Source: [Bacillus] selenitireducens MLS10
Lineage (GTDB): Bacteria; Bacillota; Bacilli; Bacillales; Salisediminibacteriaceae
Reading direction: 5' to 3'
NCBI RefSeq assembly: GCF_000093085.1
Contig: NC_014219.1
Location: 1,666,384 to 1,730,383, forward strand
Length of the DNA stretch: 64,000 nt
In this document: one piece after another, positions 7,763 to 17,604 of the stretch
How positions within the stretch are numbered: position 1 is the first letter of the stretch
Layout of the letters: each line of letters starts with the position of its first letter
Position numbers and translations under genes: made by a program
The notes under the pieces: generated by a model
Databases searched by the model: none
What the model was told of the DNA's origin: nothing
The model's input: the letters and a program-made list of their open reading frames with translations, nothing else

Positions 7763-9979
7763 ATGCCTAAATTAAAGCGTAGAAGTTTTCTTAAAGCCTC
7801 TGCTCTGACCGCAGCGGCGGCAGCAGTACCGTTCAAAATGACAATGGGGGACTTCAGGGAAGCATCTGCAGAAGCAGAAGAAAAAGTGATTCCTTCCACC
7901 TGTAACGGGTGTGCAAGTATGTGCGGGATTTATGCACACGTCAAAAACGACCGGCTCTGGTATGTGGAAGGGCACCCGGTGCACCTTAAAGCAGGAGGAC
8001 GACTCTGTGCGAGAGGTCACGGGATGGCAGCGGATATTTACGGAAAAGGCCGTGTACAGGGACCGATGAAGAAAGTCGCCGAGGGCGAATTTGAACCGAT
8101 CTCCTGGGAACAGGCTTTCAAAGAAATCGGAGAGAAAATGGGGAACCTTCGCGATCAGTACGGCGGAAACAGCTTCCTCTGGCTTGAGCACGGTGTCCGC
8201 GGTAAGCGTTATGCGGATCCGCTCCTGGACCGTATGGGTTCATCCAACTATATCACGCACTATTCAACCTGTTTCACATCCAAGACAAACGCTTGGCAGC
8301 ACATGGTCGGCAGCATGCCTGCAGGAGACCACGAGAATGCCAAATATATGATCTTCGAAGGACGTAACTTTGCCGGAGCGATCATTCCAAACGGGATGAA
8401 GAAAATCTTGAAAGCAAAAGATAACGGCGCGAAAATCGTCGTAATCGACCCGCGTTACTCAGAGATCGCAAAAGTAGCGGATGAGTGGATTCCAATCCGT
8501 CCGGGTACAGACTTAGCCCTTCGTCTCGGCATGGCGCACACGCTCATTTCTGAAAATCTTTACGACTCCGCGTTTGTGAAGAAATACGTTACAGATTTCG
8601 ATGAATTCTGGAGCCTGAATAAGGACAAAGATGCCGATTGGGCAGCGGAGATTACCGGTATCGATGCAGACACGATCCGCCGGGTGGCAAGAGAGTTTGC
8701 AGAACACGCGCCTGAAGCGTTCATGGAGCCGGGCTGGCACGGCCTTCACTGTCACTATTTTAACAGCACACAGACAGCCCAGATGGGGATTATCCTCAAT
8801 GCGCTCGTCGGGAACTTCTTTAAAAGAGGTGGCTTGATGCCATCGGCAAACGTGGAGTTTGGCGAATACATGCACACCGATGTTGAAGCTGTCGAAAAAG
8901 GACCTCGTGCTGATGGTGCCGGTGTAGAAGGCGAGCATATGACGGTTGAACCAGGTCGGGGGATCGCTCAGAATGTACCCGACATGATCGATAAGGGCCG
9001 GATCAAATCCGTATTTATCTATCACTTTAACCCGCTCAGAACCGCTCCGGATCCGGAGTATCAAAAGAAGATTGCCAATGCGGAACTGGTTGTTTCGATT
9101 CCGGTCGACTGGAATGAAACGTCCGTATACGCCGCAGACTATATTCTTCCGGAGAACTACTATCTTGAGAGAACGGAAGTGCCTCAGGCCGTTTCCGGTC
9201 ACATCTCACACGACTGGCCGCAGATCTCCATTCGCCAGCAGGTGACAGACCCGCTGCACGACACGCTGCCGCTTCTTGATATCATGCGCGGCATCACTAA
9301 GGAAATGGGTTACGACAACCTGTATGATTTCACAGTGGATGATGAGATCGCAGCGATGCTCGAACCGACGGGTGTAACACCTGAAGAACTGAAGGAAAAA
9401 GGAACCGTCGAACTGAGAACGAACAAAGTGGAACCAAAGTTCCCGGTCAATCTCTCTGGTGAACCGAATCTCGGTACATTCAGTGGCAAGATCCAGTTCT
9501 CCGCTGAAATCTTCAAAATTGACGGCAAACGCGGCGTACCGACCTGGATCCCGACGATGGTTCAGCCGGACCTGAATAATCCGGAGGAATTCCGCCTGAT
9601 TCACGGCAAACAGCCGTATCATTCCCACTCGGTAACGAGTACGAACGCATCACTTCTCAGAATCACGGAAAAATACAACGGTGAGGCTATGTGGATCAAC
9701 ACTAAGCGTGCGAAGGATCTCGGCATTGAAGATGGAGATACGGTATCGGTGAAGTCATCGATCGCAAACAAGACGGTCCCTGTTCACGTGACACAGCTGA
9801 TTCACCCTGAATGTGTGTGGATTCCATCCGCATATGGCGCTTTCTCCAATAAAATCAAAGAAGGCTATCAGCTGGGTATTAACTTCAACGATTTCATTCC
9901 GATGATGATTGAGCCGTATTCCGGTTCCACGATGTCACAGGAAGTCGTTGTCAACGTTCAAAAAGGTGGTGAAGCGTAA
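7763..9979 (+). CDS. srrA: Respiratory selenite reductase catalytic subunit SrrA (PsrA/PhsA-type Mo-bisPGD protein)
   Basis: A 738-residue molybdopterin oxidoreductase of the DMSO reductase family. The N-terminus is a twin-arginine signal (KRRSFLK, then an alanine-rich stretch), so the folded enzyme is exported. A [4Fe-4S] site C-x2-C-x3-C-x27-C uses Cys47, 50, 54 and 82. The expected Mo ligand is Cys170 in YSTCFTSK, as in polysulfide reductase PsrA; this argues against DMSO/TMAO (Ser) and NarG (Asp) type enzymes. A C-terminal molybdopterin-dinucleotide domain covers about 620-735. The 80 kDa size, signal and operon match the SrrA described as specific for selenite. Sequence alone cannot exclude polysulfide or thiosulfate as substrate. 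It overlaps srrB by one base. Confidence 0.9.
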   Translation: MPKLKRRSFLKASALTAAAAAVPFKMTMGDFREASAEAEEKVIPSTCNGCASMCGIYAHVKNDRLWYVEGHPVHLKAGGRLCARGHGMAADIYGKGRVQGPMKKVAEGEFEPISWEQAFKEIGEKMGNLRDQYGGNSFLWLEHGVRGKRYADPLLDRMGSSNYITHYSTCFTSKTNAWQHMVGSMPAGDHENAKYMIFEGRNFAGAIIPNGMKKILKAKDNGAKIVVIDPRYSEIAKVADEWIPIRPGTDLALRLGMAHTLISENLYDSAFVKKYVTDFDEFWSLNKDKDADWAAEITGIDADTIRRVAREFAEHAPEAFMEPGWHGLHCHYFNSTQTAQMGIILNALVGNFFKRGGLMPSANVEFGEYMHTDVEAVEKGPRADGAGVEGEHMTVEPGRGIAQNVPDMIDKGRIKSVFIYHFNPLRTAPDPEYQKKIANAELVVSIPVDWNETSVYAADYILPENYYLERTEVPQAVSGHISHDWPQISIRQQVTDPLHDTLPLLDIMRGITKEMGYDNLYDFTVDDEIAAMLEPTGVTPEELKEKGTVELRTNKVEPKFPVNLSGEPNLGTFSGKIQFSAEIFKIDGKRGVPTWIPTMVQPDLNNPEEFRLIHGKQPYHSHSVTSTNASLLRITEKYNGEAMWINTKRAKDLGIEDGDTVSVKSSIANKTVPVHVTQLIHPECVWIPSAYGAFSNKIKEGYQLGINFNDFIPMMIEPYSGSTMSQEVVVNVQKGGEA

Positions 9980-10518
9980 TGGCCAATTACGGACTGTTAA
10001 TTGATACGAGAAAATGTACAGGTTGTCATGCTTGCAGCATCGCCTGTTCAACGTACAACGAGTTGGAGCCGGAAGTTTCATATAACCGGTTGGAGTTTAT
10101 TGAGAGTGGTACCTACCCAAATGTGAAAATGGACATCGTTCCGGTACAGTGTATGCACTGTGACGATGCACCGTGTGTGAAGGTCTGTTCTACCCAGGCC
10201 ACGTTCAAGGTGGAAGAGAACGGGATCGTGGCTTTCAACCCGGACAAATGTACCGGTTGTAAAGCATGTATGGCAGCATGCCCGTATGACGCCCGTGCCC
10301 TGAATGAAGCGCGCCTTTCAGAAAAGTGCCGCTGGTGTCCGGAAATGCTGACACAGGGAAAACAGCCGTCATGTGCAAGCACTTGTATGAACGAAGTCCG
10401 ACTGTTTGGTGATCTTGACGATCCGGACAGCGAAATCAATAAAAAGATGGCGCAGTTCAACACTGTTCAATTAGTCCCTGAAGCAGGAACGAAACCACGA
10501 ATCTGGTATATCAAATAA
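9979..10518 (+). CDS. srrB: Four-cluster ferredoxin-type electron transfer subunit SrrB
   Basis: A 179-residue iron-sulfur subunit with 16 cysteines in four groups: C13-x2-C-x2-C-x3-C, C-x2-C-x4-C-x3-C (MHCDDAPCVKVC), CTGCKACMAAC, and C-x2-C-x11-C-x3-C (CRWCPEML...CASTC). This fits four [4Fe-4S] clusters, as in PsrB, DmsB and NrfC. It has no signal peptide, so it is presumably co-exported with SrrA by the Tat route. It would pass electrons from the membrane subunit SrrC to the SrrA cluster. The start codon overlaps the srrA stop (TAATG), so the two are made in step. Confidence 0.93.
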   Translation: MANYGLLIDTRKCTGCHACSIACSTYNELEPEVSYNRLEFIESGTYPNVKMDIVPVQCMHCDDAPCVKVCSTQATFKVEENGIVAFNPDKCTGCKACMAACPYDARALNEARLSEKCRWCPEMLTQGKQPSCASTCMNEVRLFGDLDDPDSEINKKMAQFNTVQLVPEAGTKPRIWYIK

Positions 10519-10534
10519 AGAGAGGTGACAACTA

Positions 10535-11710
10535 ATGCTGAATCGTAATCTTTGGTACGGTATCACGGGTATCATGATCATCTTTGGTATCATCGGTATC
10601 GGAAACATTTTCATTCACGGTGAACACGTCATGGGAACGAGCAACTACGTACCCTGGGGATCCCTGATCGGTGCATATGTCTTTTTCGTCGCCATCAGTA
10701 CAGGTTTGACATTCCTGTCTTCCATGGTTCACGTCTTTAAGATGAAACAGTTTGAATTTTTGACGAAGCGGTTGACGCTTGCTTCGATCGCAACTTTGTT
10801 AATGGGTTTTGTGATGATCGGTGTGGAGCTTGGGAATCCGCTTGCGATGGTCTACATTCTTGTAACACCAAATGTGATGGCACCAATATTCTGGATGGGC
10901 GCATTTTACGGCCTGTATCTGGTGCTTCATATCATTGAATTTTTCTTCCAAATTAAGGACAACCATAAAATTGTCAACACGATCAGCCCATTTGTTCTGG
11001 TTGTCGGTATCGCAGCTCAGAGTACGCTTGGTGCGGTATTCGGACTCAGTGTCGCACGTGGGATCTGGAACTCGGCATATCTTTCGATCTTCTTCTTAAT
11101 CATGGCGTTTGTGTCCGGACTGGCAGTGGCGATGATTATGGCTTTCTTCCTCTCCAAAGGGAATGTCATGAAACAAGAAGATCGCGAAAAGCTCCCAGGT
11201 CTGTATCCGTTCATGTCCAAGCTGACGATGGGTTTACTGGCAGTAGGCATCATCTTTGTCACCTGGAACTGGATTTACGGGCTTCACTCCGGCAATCCGA
11301 ACCGGATGGCTTCAATGGAACTGATGCTCAACGGGCCGCTGGCAGTTCCTTACTGGGTTCTTGAAGTCGGTTTCGTATTCCTCATTCCGCTTCTGATCCT
11401 CGGACTGGTTAAAGCAAAGAAAGCAGCGACAATGCTGACAACAGGTGTGGTCCTGTTAATCGGACTCTTCGCAATGAGGATTATTCTCACATTTGCAGGG
11501 CAGATGGTACCACTTGAGGTGGTGACCGGATCGCTGACGATGAATGAACTTCGTGATGTGAGTATCCTCTGGTCCGAATGGGCAACCATGATCTTTGGTG
11601 TTGGTGGGTCCATCTTAATCTACATGCTTGGTGAACGTTTCCTGAATCTTGATGTTACTGAGCACGGTTCACATGGCACACACGATAAAAAAGCGACTCA
11701 AGCATCCTGA
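10535..11710 (+). CDS. srrC: NrfD/PsrC-type quinol-oxidising membrane anchor SrrC
   Basis: A 391-residue polytopic protein with about nine hydrophobic helices, of the NrfD/PsrC family. Such subunits bind menaquinol and hand electrons to the iron-sulfur subunit without haem. The first helices (YGITGIMIIFGIIGIGNIF and the following WGSLIGAYVFFVAISTG) fit the family, and the 43 kDa size agrees with the reported SrrC. It lies 16 bases after srrB with an AGAGAGGTGA ribosome binding site. The C-terminal 25 residues are polar and His/Asp-rich (TEHGSHGTHDKK), possibly cytoplasmic. Confidence 0.9.
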   Translation: MLNRNLWYGITGIMIIFGIIGIGNIFIHGEHVMGTSNYVPWGSLIGAYVFFVAISTGLTFLSSMVHVFKMKQFEFLTKRLTLASIATLLMGFVMIGVELGNPLAMVYILVTPNVMAPIFWMGAFYGLYLVLHIIEFFFQIKDNHKIVNTISPFVLVVGIAAQSTLGAVFGLSVARGIWNSAYLSIFFLIMAFVSGLAVAMIMAFFLSKGNVMKQEDREKLPGLYPFMSKLTMGLLAVGIIFVTWNWIYGLHSGNPNRMASMELMLNGPLAVPYWVLEVGFVFLIPLLILGLVKAKKAATMLTTGVVLLIGLFAMRIILTFAGQMVPLEVVTGSLTMNELRDVSILWSEWATMIFGVGGSILIYMLGERFLNLDVTEHGSHGTHDKKATQAS

Positions 11711-11717
11711 CGACTAA

Positions 11718-12356
<639 letters not shown>

Positions 12357-12372
12357 GGAAGGAGTGAACAGA

Positions 12373-13629
12373 ATGAAGAAATGGGCAATAGGTTTACTGT
12401 CACTTGCCGGCATGATCACGTTAAGTGCATGTGGAACGTCTCAGGCGAGTGAAACCGAACCGACTTCATTTCTCCCGATGGAACCGGATGTATCCCCATA
12501 TATCGTGGAGGAAGAAGCAGAAGAGGAAGGTCAGGACCATGTTCCGTACCATGAGAACTGGAACTATATCGATACTGTTCAACTGACGAGACTGATGGAT
12601 GGGCTTCCTGAGATCAGTCAGGACCGTGAATCGTACGATCAGGTTCCGCCTGAATGGGGCGATGTTGCACTGATTGACAGCCGGCCGCCAGGCGTTTACG
12701 CAGCAGGGCATATCAACGGTGCCATCAATATTCCTGACAGTGAATTCGATGATTACAAGCATTTGCTTCCTGAAGACAAAGACACGCAGCTGATTTTTTA
12801 TTGCGGGGGTCTCCACTGTGCATTGAGCGGGAACTCTTCAGAGAAGGCGATGGACATGGGCTATGAGAACAGCTATGTCTATCAGGAGGGCACACCTGCC
12901 TGGAAGAGTGCAGGAAACTATTTTACCGTGACACCTGAATATGTGGAAGAACAGATTCTTGAATCAAATGTCGCCCGGGATGATACAGATCCGGTGATGA
13001 TTATCGATACCAGGACATACGCCGGTTATTTTGCGGAGCATATTCCGACAGCTGTATTCTGGGATGATACGCAGTACGGCACGAAGTATCAGGGATTTGC
13101 CCCGGAGAACAAAGATGCAGAAATCATCATTTACTGTGGCGGCTTCTTCTGTCACAAGAGCCCGGCACTTGCTGACGATCTTCTGGGTGACGGATATACG
13201 AATGTCAAAGTGCTCTCAGGCGGAATGCCGGCCTGGAAGCAGGCAGGACTCCCGACTTTCGGTATGGAAACAGCCGACGCTGATTTTGATGTATCCGCAG
13301 GCAAAGTGGACCGTTCGGTTTCTGCTGAAGACTTTGAAGATTTGATTGCATCTGGTGCAACGGTTGTCGATGTCCGTGGTGACGGAGAAGTTGCCAACGG
13401 CATGATTGATGGCGCATTGCATGTTCCGGATGGAGATATCCATGCCAACGATCCAAGCGTTGAAGAAACCCTTCCGGATGATAAGAGCACGACACTTCTG
13501 ATTCACTGTGCGAGTGGTGCGAGAGCTTCCGGAGTTGTCGAGAAAATAGCCGATCTCGGTTATGAGGAAGTGTATTACTGGAATGGCGGTATATCCATTT
13601 CTGACGATGGCAGTTATACGTTAAACTAA
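12373..13629 (+). CDS. srrF: Triple-rhodanese lipoprotein SrrF of the selenite reductase operon
   Basis: A 418-residue predicted lipoprotein (lipobox ITLSAC, Cys20) with three rhodanese domains at about 65-175, 185-295 and 315-415. All three keep the catalytic cysteine: Cys144 (CGGLHCALS), Cys255 (CGGFFCHKS) and Cys379 (CASGARAS). The first two loops have a second cysteine five residues on (Cys149, Cys260), so disulfide or persulfide relay is possible. The start is the ATG at 12373, nine bases after GGAAGGAG; a GTG at 12364 would overlap that site. It ends the operon before a strong terminator. The 45 kDa size fits published SrrF; its role is not known. Confidence 0.88.
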   Translation: MKKWAIGLLSLAGMITLSACGTSQASETEPTSFLPMEPDVSPYIVEEEAEEEGQDHVPYHENWNYIDTVQLTRLMDGLPEISQDRESYDQVPPEWGDVALIDSRPPGVYAAGHINGAINIPDSEFDDYKHLLPEDKDTQLIFYCGGLHCALSGNSSEKAMDMGYENSYVYQEGTPAWKSAGNYFTVTPEYVEEQILESNVARDDTDPVMIIDTRTYAGYFAEHIPTAVFWDDTQYGTKYQGFAPENKDAEIIIYCGGFFCHKSPALADDLLGDGYTNVKVLSGGMPAWKQAGLPTFGMETADADFDVSAGKVDRSVSAEDFEDLIASGATVVDVRGDGEVANGMIDGALHVPDGDIHANDPSVEETLPDDKSTTLLIHCASGARASGVVEKIADLGYEEVYYWNGGISISDDGSYTLN

Positions 13630-13637
13630 CACAAATG

Positions 13638-13680
13638 AACCCCCTGAAAGCTTATAGACGAGCTTTCAGGGGGGTTCTTC
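13638..13680. terminator. Terminator of the srr operon
   Basis: A stem of about 15 bp (AACCCCCTGAAAGCT and its complement) with an eight-base loop and TTCTTC after it. It lies between srrF and the convergent ald gene and may act on both. Confidence 0.88.
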
Positions 13681-13692
13681 GTTTCGATGCAT

Positions 13693-14808
13693 TCAGTTCA
13701 GCACTTCATCCACCGTTTTGCAGGTGTAACCAAGATCATTTGCAACGGCTTCATAGGTTACATACCCACCGGCAGTGTTCACGCCGAGCTTTAGTCCTTC
13801 CACATGCTTTAGCGCCTCAGTGAGGCCCATATTGGCGATTTTGAGCGCATATGGGACGGTCACATTCGTGAGTCCGAGAGTGGATGTACGGGGAACGGCG
13901 CCCGGCATATTGGCAACGGCATAGTGAACGACACCGTGCTTCATGTAAATGGGATCATCGTGTGTGGTGATGGCATCAACGGTTTCAATAATGCCCCCCT
14001 GATCGATGGCGACATCGACAACGACGGAACCGGGGTGCATGGACTGAATCATCTCTTCCGTCACAAGCGTCGGGGCCTTTGCCCCCGGAATCAGAACCGC
14101 ACCGATGACGAGATCCGACTCTTTAACGGCCTGGGCGATATTCAGAGGGTTACTCATCATCGTATTGATTTCGGTACCGAACAGGTCATCGAGCTGTCGG
14201 AGACGGTCCGGATTCAAATCGATAATGGTTACATCAGCACCAAGTCCCATTGCGATCTTCGCTGCATTGGTCCCGACGACCCCTCCCCCGATCACCGTGA
14301 CTTTGCCACGTTTCACACCCGGTATGCCTGATAAGAGAACGCCGGATCCTCCGCGGGGCTTCTCAAGAAACTGTGCACCGATTTGTGAGGCCATTCGCCC
14401 GGCAACCTCACTCATCGGTGTCAATAGCGGCAGTGTTCCTCTGACTTCAACCGTCTCATAGGCAATGGCTGTCATCTTCGAATCAACGAGCGCTTTTGCG
14501 AGAGCCGGTTCGGCAGCGAGGTGCAAATATGTAAAGAGAATCAGGTCTTCACGAAAATACGTAAATTCAGGTTCAAGAGGTTCTTTCACTTTCATGACCA
14601 TGTCTGACTGTCTCCAGACCTCTTCCGGCCGGTCCGCCATCTCGGCTCCGGCTTCGATGTAGGCTTCATCCGGAAAACCGCTGCCGATGCCTGCGTGACG
14701 TTCTACAATAACATGGTGTCCTGCCTGTTTAAAGGTCATGACACCGGCTGGGGTAAGTGCAACTCTGTTTTCGTTGTTTTTAATTTCAACGGGCACTCCA
14801 ATAATCAT
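13693..14808 (-). CDS. ald: Alanine dehydrogenase
   Basis: A 371-residue NAD-dependent L-alanine dehydrogenase, the standard length. The N-terminus [20 protein letters not shown] is typical, and the NAD-binding Rossmann motif [15 protein letters not shown] begins near residue 170. The conserved catalytic segment with Lys (MKVKEP near 73-78) is present. The enzyme interconverts alanine with pyruvate and ammonia in the cytosol. An AGGAGG site sits nine bases before the ATG. The gene is monocistronic and convergent with srrF, so a functional link to the srr operon is not implied. Confidence 0.96.
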   Translation of the reverse strand: MIIGVPVEIKNNENRVALTPAGVMTFKQAGHHVIVERHAGIGSGFPDEAYIEAGAEMADRPEEVWRQSDMVMKVKEPLEPEFTYFREDLILFTYLHLAAEPALAKALVDSKMTAIAYETVEVRGTLPLLTPMSEVAGRMASQIGAQFLEKPRGGSGVLLSGIPGVKRGKVTVIGGGVVGTNAAKIAMGLGADVTIIDLNPDRLRQLDDLFGTEINTMMSNPLNIAQAVKESDLVIGAVLIPGAKAPTLVTEEMIQSMHPGSVVVDVAIDQGGIIETVDAITTHDDPIYMKHGVVHYAVANMPGAVPRTSTLGLTNVTVPYALKIANMGLTEALKHVEGLKLGVNTAGGYVTYEAVANDLGYTCKTVDEVLN

Positions 14809-14886
14809 GTTGATCAGCCTCCTGAATGTGCGAATATGTGATACAGCTTCAGTTTACCGCTTTCAATGGGGATATACAATCATGCA

Positions 14887-14917
14887 TAAAAAAAAACTTG
14901 CCCGAAGGCAAGTTTTC
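14887..14917 (-). terminator. Terminator after the KTSC-domain gene
   Basis: Read on the minus strand: AAAACTTGCC-TTCG-GGCAAGTTTT followed by a run of Ts. It ends the minus-strand pair 15442-14925. Confidence 0.85.
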
Positions 14918-14924
14918 GTAATAC

Positions 14925-15140
14925 TCAGATTTTAATCATTTCCGGCGGGTATTTTCTCGAGATGGTGTTTTCGTAGAAAGAACGCATATTGTTGCTTGAG
15001 AGAAGTCTGATATAGTCAAATTTATTCACTTCATAATGAAGGGCATATTTTCCAGTGGAAAAACGGACGTGGAGCTGTTTATTCGTCTCATCAAACTGCA
15101 GTGTGTCAAAGTAACCGTCCCGGATGGTTGTCTGTTCCAT
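14925..15140 (-). CDS. Small KTSC-domain protein
   Basis: A 71-residue protein whose pattern (unit start TTIRDGYFD, then LHVRFSTGKYALHYEVNKFDYIRLLSSNNMRSFYENTISRKYPPE) fits the KTSC fold found in small proteins and next to nucleic-acid enzymes; function unknown. The start at 15140 is chosen because AAAGGAGG lies nine bases upstream; an ATG at 15149 abuts that site directly. It follows the thioredoxin-like gene on the same strand after 68 bases. Confidence 0.7.
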   Translation of the reverse strand: MEQTTIRDGYFDTLQFDETNKQLHVRFSTGKYALHYEVNKFDYIRLLSSNNMRSFYENTISRKYPPEMIKI

Positions 15141-15208
15141 AATCAACATCCTCCTTTATTTCATGTGGTTACTTTCTTTATACCCCGAATCCCAATATGG
15201 AAAACCGC

Positions 15209-15442
15209 TTACATAAAGTGATGAACGATCTCATCCCGGCTGAGGAGTTTCCCCGATGTGATGAGTTCATTGTCAATGATGAGCGCGGGGGAATAGAACA
15301 CATGGCAGGAACATTCAGGCTGTTTGTACGTAATTACGAGATCTGCATGAACACCGAGCTCTTCAATAACCTCTTTGACCCGCTGCTCAAACACTTTCCC
15401 TTTAATGTTTTCATTTACATAAATTTGAATGTTCAAGCTCAT
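15209..15442 (-). CDS. Small thioredoxin-fold protein lacking the usual CxxC
   Basis: A 77-residue protein that resembles the glutaredoxin-like 'thioredoxin_3' (MTH895-type) family in length and in the segment YSPALIIDNELITSGKLLSRDEI, which includes the cis-proline loop (Pro52). The N-terminal CxxC of the family is missing (NENIKGK in its place); instead there is Cys44-x-Cys46 (ECSCHV) just before the cis-proline strand. Redox or metal binding by this CxC pair is possible but unproven. The start (ATG 15442) has only a weak GGGGTG nearby; the frame is open further upstream. Confidence 0.65.
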   Translation of the reverse strand: MSLNIQIYVNENIKGKVFEQRVKEVIEELGVHADLVITYKQPECSCHVFYSPALIIDNELITSGKLLSRDEIVHHFM

Positions 15443-15678
15443 CACCCCATTTCTCTTGTTACGTCTATTATAATACAGAACAGAGGGCGGTCCGGCTTTC
15501 AAATGTGTAGATTAGTTGGCGGATTTGTTATTAATTTGTGAAGGATTCCTCATTTGTATAAGTTTTGCAGCGGTTTTCATATAATATCCTTCAGAATGGC
15601 CTTTTTCCGCTATTAGGGGTGTACAAGCTGTGATTTCACAGATAGTATAGCTATATAAGCAGAAAGGCTCGGAAAAAA

Positions 15679-17463
15679 GTGCCGGTCAGTTTGGTGCAAC
15701 TGGAAAGAGAGCTGGTAAGCAGGATGATACAAGTCGCGAAGCATGTCATGAAAAAGATGGATATTGACCAATTAACTGCACGAAATAAAGAAAAAGACTT
15801 ATATACTATTATGGCGAACATGATCGAAACCGCAGGAAAAGAAAGCGGATTTGTCATTACAGATCTCAACTATGATGTTCTTTATATCAGTGAATGGGCA
15901 AAATCGTTATTTTGCAAGGAAGAAGAACGGTCGCTGTTCAGATGTATCGATATCGTACATATGTCTGAAAAAGATGAAGCGATCTACAATCGAATCATTA
16001 ATAATTGCACAAGCGGAACTTTTGAAGCGGTTCTTCTCACACGTCAGTCACAGCCTTTGAACATAAAAGTCGTCTGTGAGGAGATGCGGACAGATGAAGG
16101 ACTTCCTGTTTGCATGATGATTTCTCTGCATGATCTTTACGCGCAAGCTGTTTCGGTTACGCAGACTCCGCTTTTACAGCCGGTGGATCAGATGACGGGA
16201 TTGAAAAACCGACATCAGTTCGAATTTGATCTGACCCGTTCCATGAGAAACGATCAGGAATCGCCTCTTGCGCTTTTGTTTTTCGATCTCGACCGCTTCA
16301 AATTTTATAATGCTACACTCGGCCAGTTTACCGGTGATCGTCTCTTGAAGGATATTGCTGTGAAACTGAAGAGTCTCGAAAACAACAGGATCTCGGTTTA
16401 CCGTTACGGTGGCGATCAATTCGCTGTGGTGATCAGTGATTATGGGGGTATGGCCGATATCAATTCAATGGTCGACACTGTAAAAGGGATGTTTCAACAA
16501 CCGTTTATGATCGAACATCATGAACTTCAGATGACTGCGAGCCTGGGTGTTTCCCTTTTTCCTGAAACGGGCGGAACCCTTGAAGAACTTGTAAACCAGG
16601 CAGAGATGGCGATGCATGCGTCCAAGGAAAAAGGATCGGCCAAATACAACATTTACAATAAGGAGATACATCTGTATTACAATAATCAGCTGACTTTGGA
16701 GAAACGGCTCCATAAAGCGGTGGAGAACAGGGGGTTTCAACTCCACTATCAGCCCCAGTATGATCTTGCCCATGATCGTGTCATCGGGTTTGAAGCACTG
16801 ATCCGCTGGCAGGATGATCACCTTGGGTTTGTTCCGCCGGATCGCTTTATTCCTACTGCGGAGGAAACCGGGCTGATTATCCCGATTGGCCATATCGTGT
16901 TGGAGGAAGCATGTCGTATGGGCAAATCCTGGCTCGATCATGGTTTGGACCTGCGCGTCGGTGTAAATATTTCGCCGGTACAGTTTCAACACCCGGACTT
17001 TATCCATTCCGTGAGACAAACGCTTGCACAAACAGGGCTTCCTGCAAAGCAGCTTGATATTGAAATCACCGAGAATGTGCTGCTTTATAACAGGGATGAA
17101 TGTTTGAACACCCTGGATCAGCTGAAGCGACTCGGTGTGCATATTTCGATCGATGACTTCGGGACAGGGTTTTCGAGTCTGAGTTATTTACGGACATTTC
17201 CTGTGGATGTGTTGAAGATAGATCAGTCGTTCGTCAGGGATGTGAGTAATAATCATAATGATCAGGCCATCGTCACTTCCATCATTCAGCTCGCGCATAA
17301 TATGGGCATGAAAGTCATCGCTGAGGGTGTGGAGACAGATGATTCTCTTCATTTTCTGATCGATCGGGAATGCGATCAGATGCAGGGCTACATTTACAGT
17401 AAGCCAATCCCTCCTGAACAAATTTCATCGTTTCTTGCCGGAAACAAAACCATCGAGATGTAA
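15679..17463 (+). CDS. GGDEF-EAL protein with N-terminal PAS-like domain
   Basis: A 594-residue cytoplasmic protein for cyclic-di-GMP turnover. A PAS-like sensory region covers about 40-155, a GGDEF domain about 165-330 and an EAL domain about 335-590. The diguanylate cyclase motif is GGDQF (244-248), with Gln for the usual Glu, so synthesis is doubtful. The EAL domain keeps the residues expected of a phosphodiesterase: EAL (372-374), the Asn of VNIS, EITEN, DDFGTG and the Lys of LKIDQS. Net c-di-GMP hydrolysis is the likely role. The GTG start at 15679 has a weak site (GAAAGG); an ATG at 15724 or so is an alternative. Confidence 0.85.
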   Translation: MPVSLVQLERELVSRMIQVAKHVMKKMDIDQLTARNKEKDLYTIMANMIETAGKESGFVITDLNYDVLYISEWAKSLFCKEEERSLFRCIDIVHMSEKDEAIYNRIINNCTSGTFEAVLLTRQSQPLNIKVVCEEMRTDEGLPVCMMISLHDLYAQAVSVTQTPLLQPVDQMTGLKNRHQFEFDLTRSMRNDQESPLALLFFDLDRFKFYNATLGQFTGDRLLKDIAVKLKSLENNRISVYRYGGDQFAVVISDYGGMADINSMVDTVKGMFQQPFMIEHHELQMTASLGVSLFPETGGTLEELVNQAEMAMHASKEKGSAKYNIYNKEIHLYYNNQLTLEKRLHKAVENRGFQLHYQPQYDLAHDRVIGFEALIRWQDDHLGFVPPDRFIPTAEETGLIIPIGHIVLEEACRMGKSWLDHGLDLRVGVNISPVQFQHPDFIHSVRQTLAQTGLPAKQLDIEITENVLLYNRDECLNTLDQLKRLGVHISIDDFGTGFSSLSYLRTFPVDVLKIDQSFVRDVSNNHNDQAIVTSIIQLAHNMGMKVIAEGVETDDSLHFLIDRECDQMQGYIYSKPIPPEQISSFLAGNKTIEM

Positions 17464-17604
17464 GCGGAAATGCCCCTGAATACCAAAACGTATCAGGGGT
17501 TTCTATTATTTTCAGGAGAAAATGCGAATTTTTTGTGATAACCCTGTGAGACCGTTTTGAAATCGGTTAAACTGGTAATGACGAATACGCAGGAGGGTGT
17601 ACAC

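Noticed and set aside
8513-9202. A 229-codon antisense open frame within srrA
   Set aside because: It lies entirely inside a well-supported gene, has no ribosome binding site or recognisable domain, and is explained by codon bias of the coding strand. The same applies to other long antisense frames in the window.
7763-9979. SrrA as a nitrate, arsenate or selenate reductase
   Set aside because: The Mo ligand position is Cys in a PsrA-like context, length is only 738 residues, and the gene order with NrfD-type anchor is that of PsrABC-type enzymes; Nar, Arr and Ser enzymes differ in size or partners.
15628-15641. CTGTGATTTCACAG, which looks like an Fnr/Crp box before the GGDEF-EAL gene
   Set aside because: The half-sites TGTGA and TCACA are right, but the spacer is 2 instead of 6 bases, so a Crp/Fnr dimer could not bind in the usual way.
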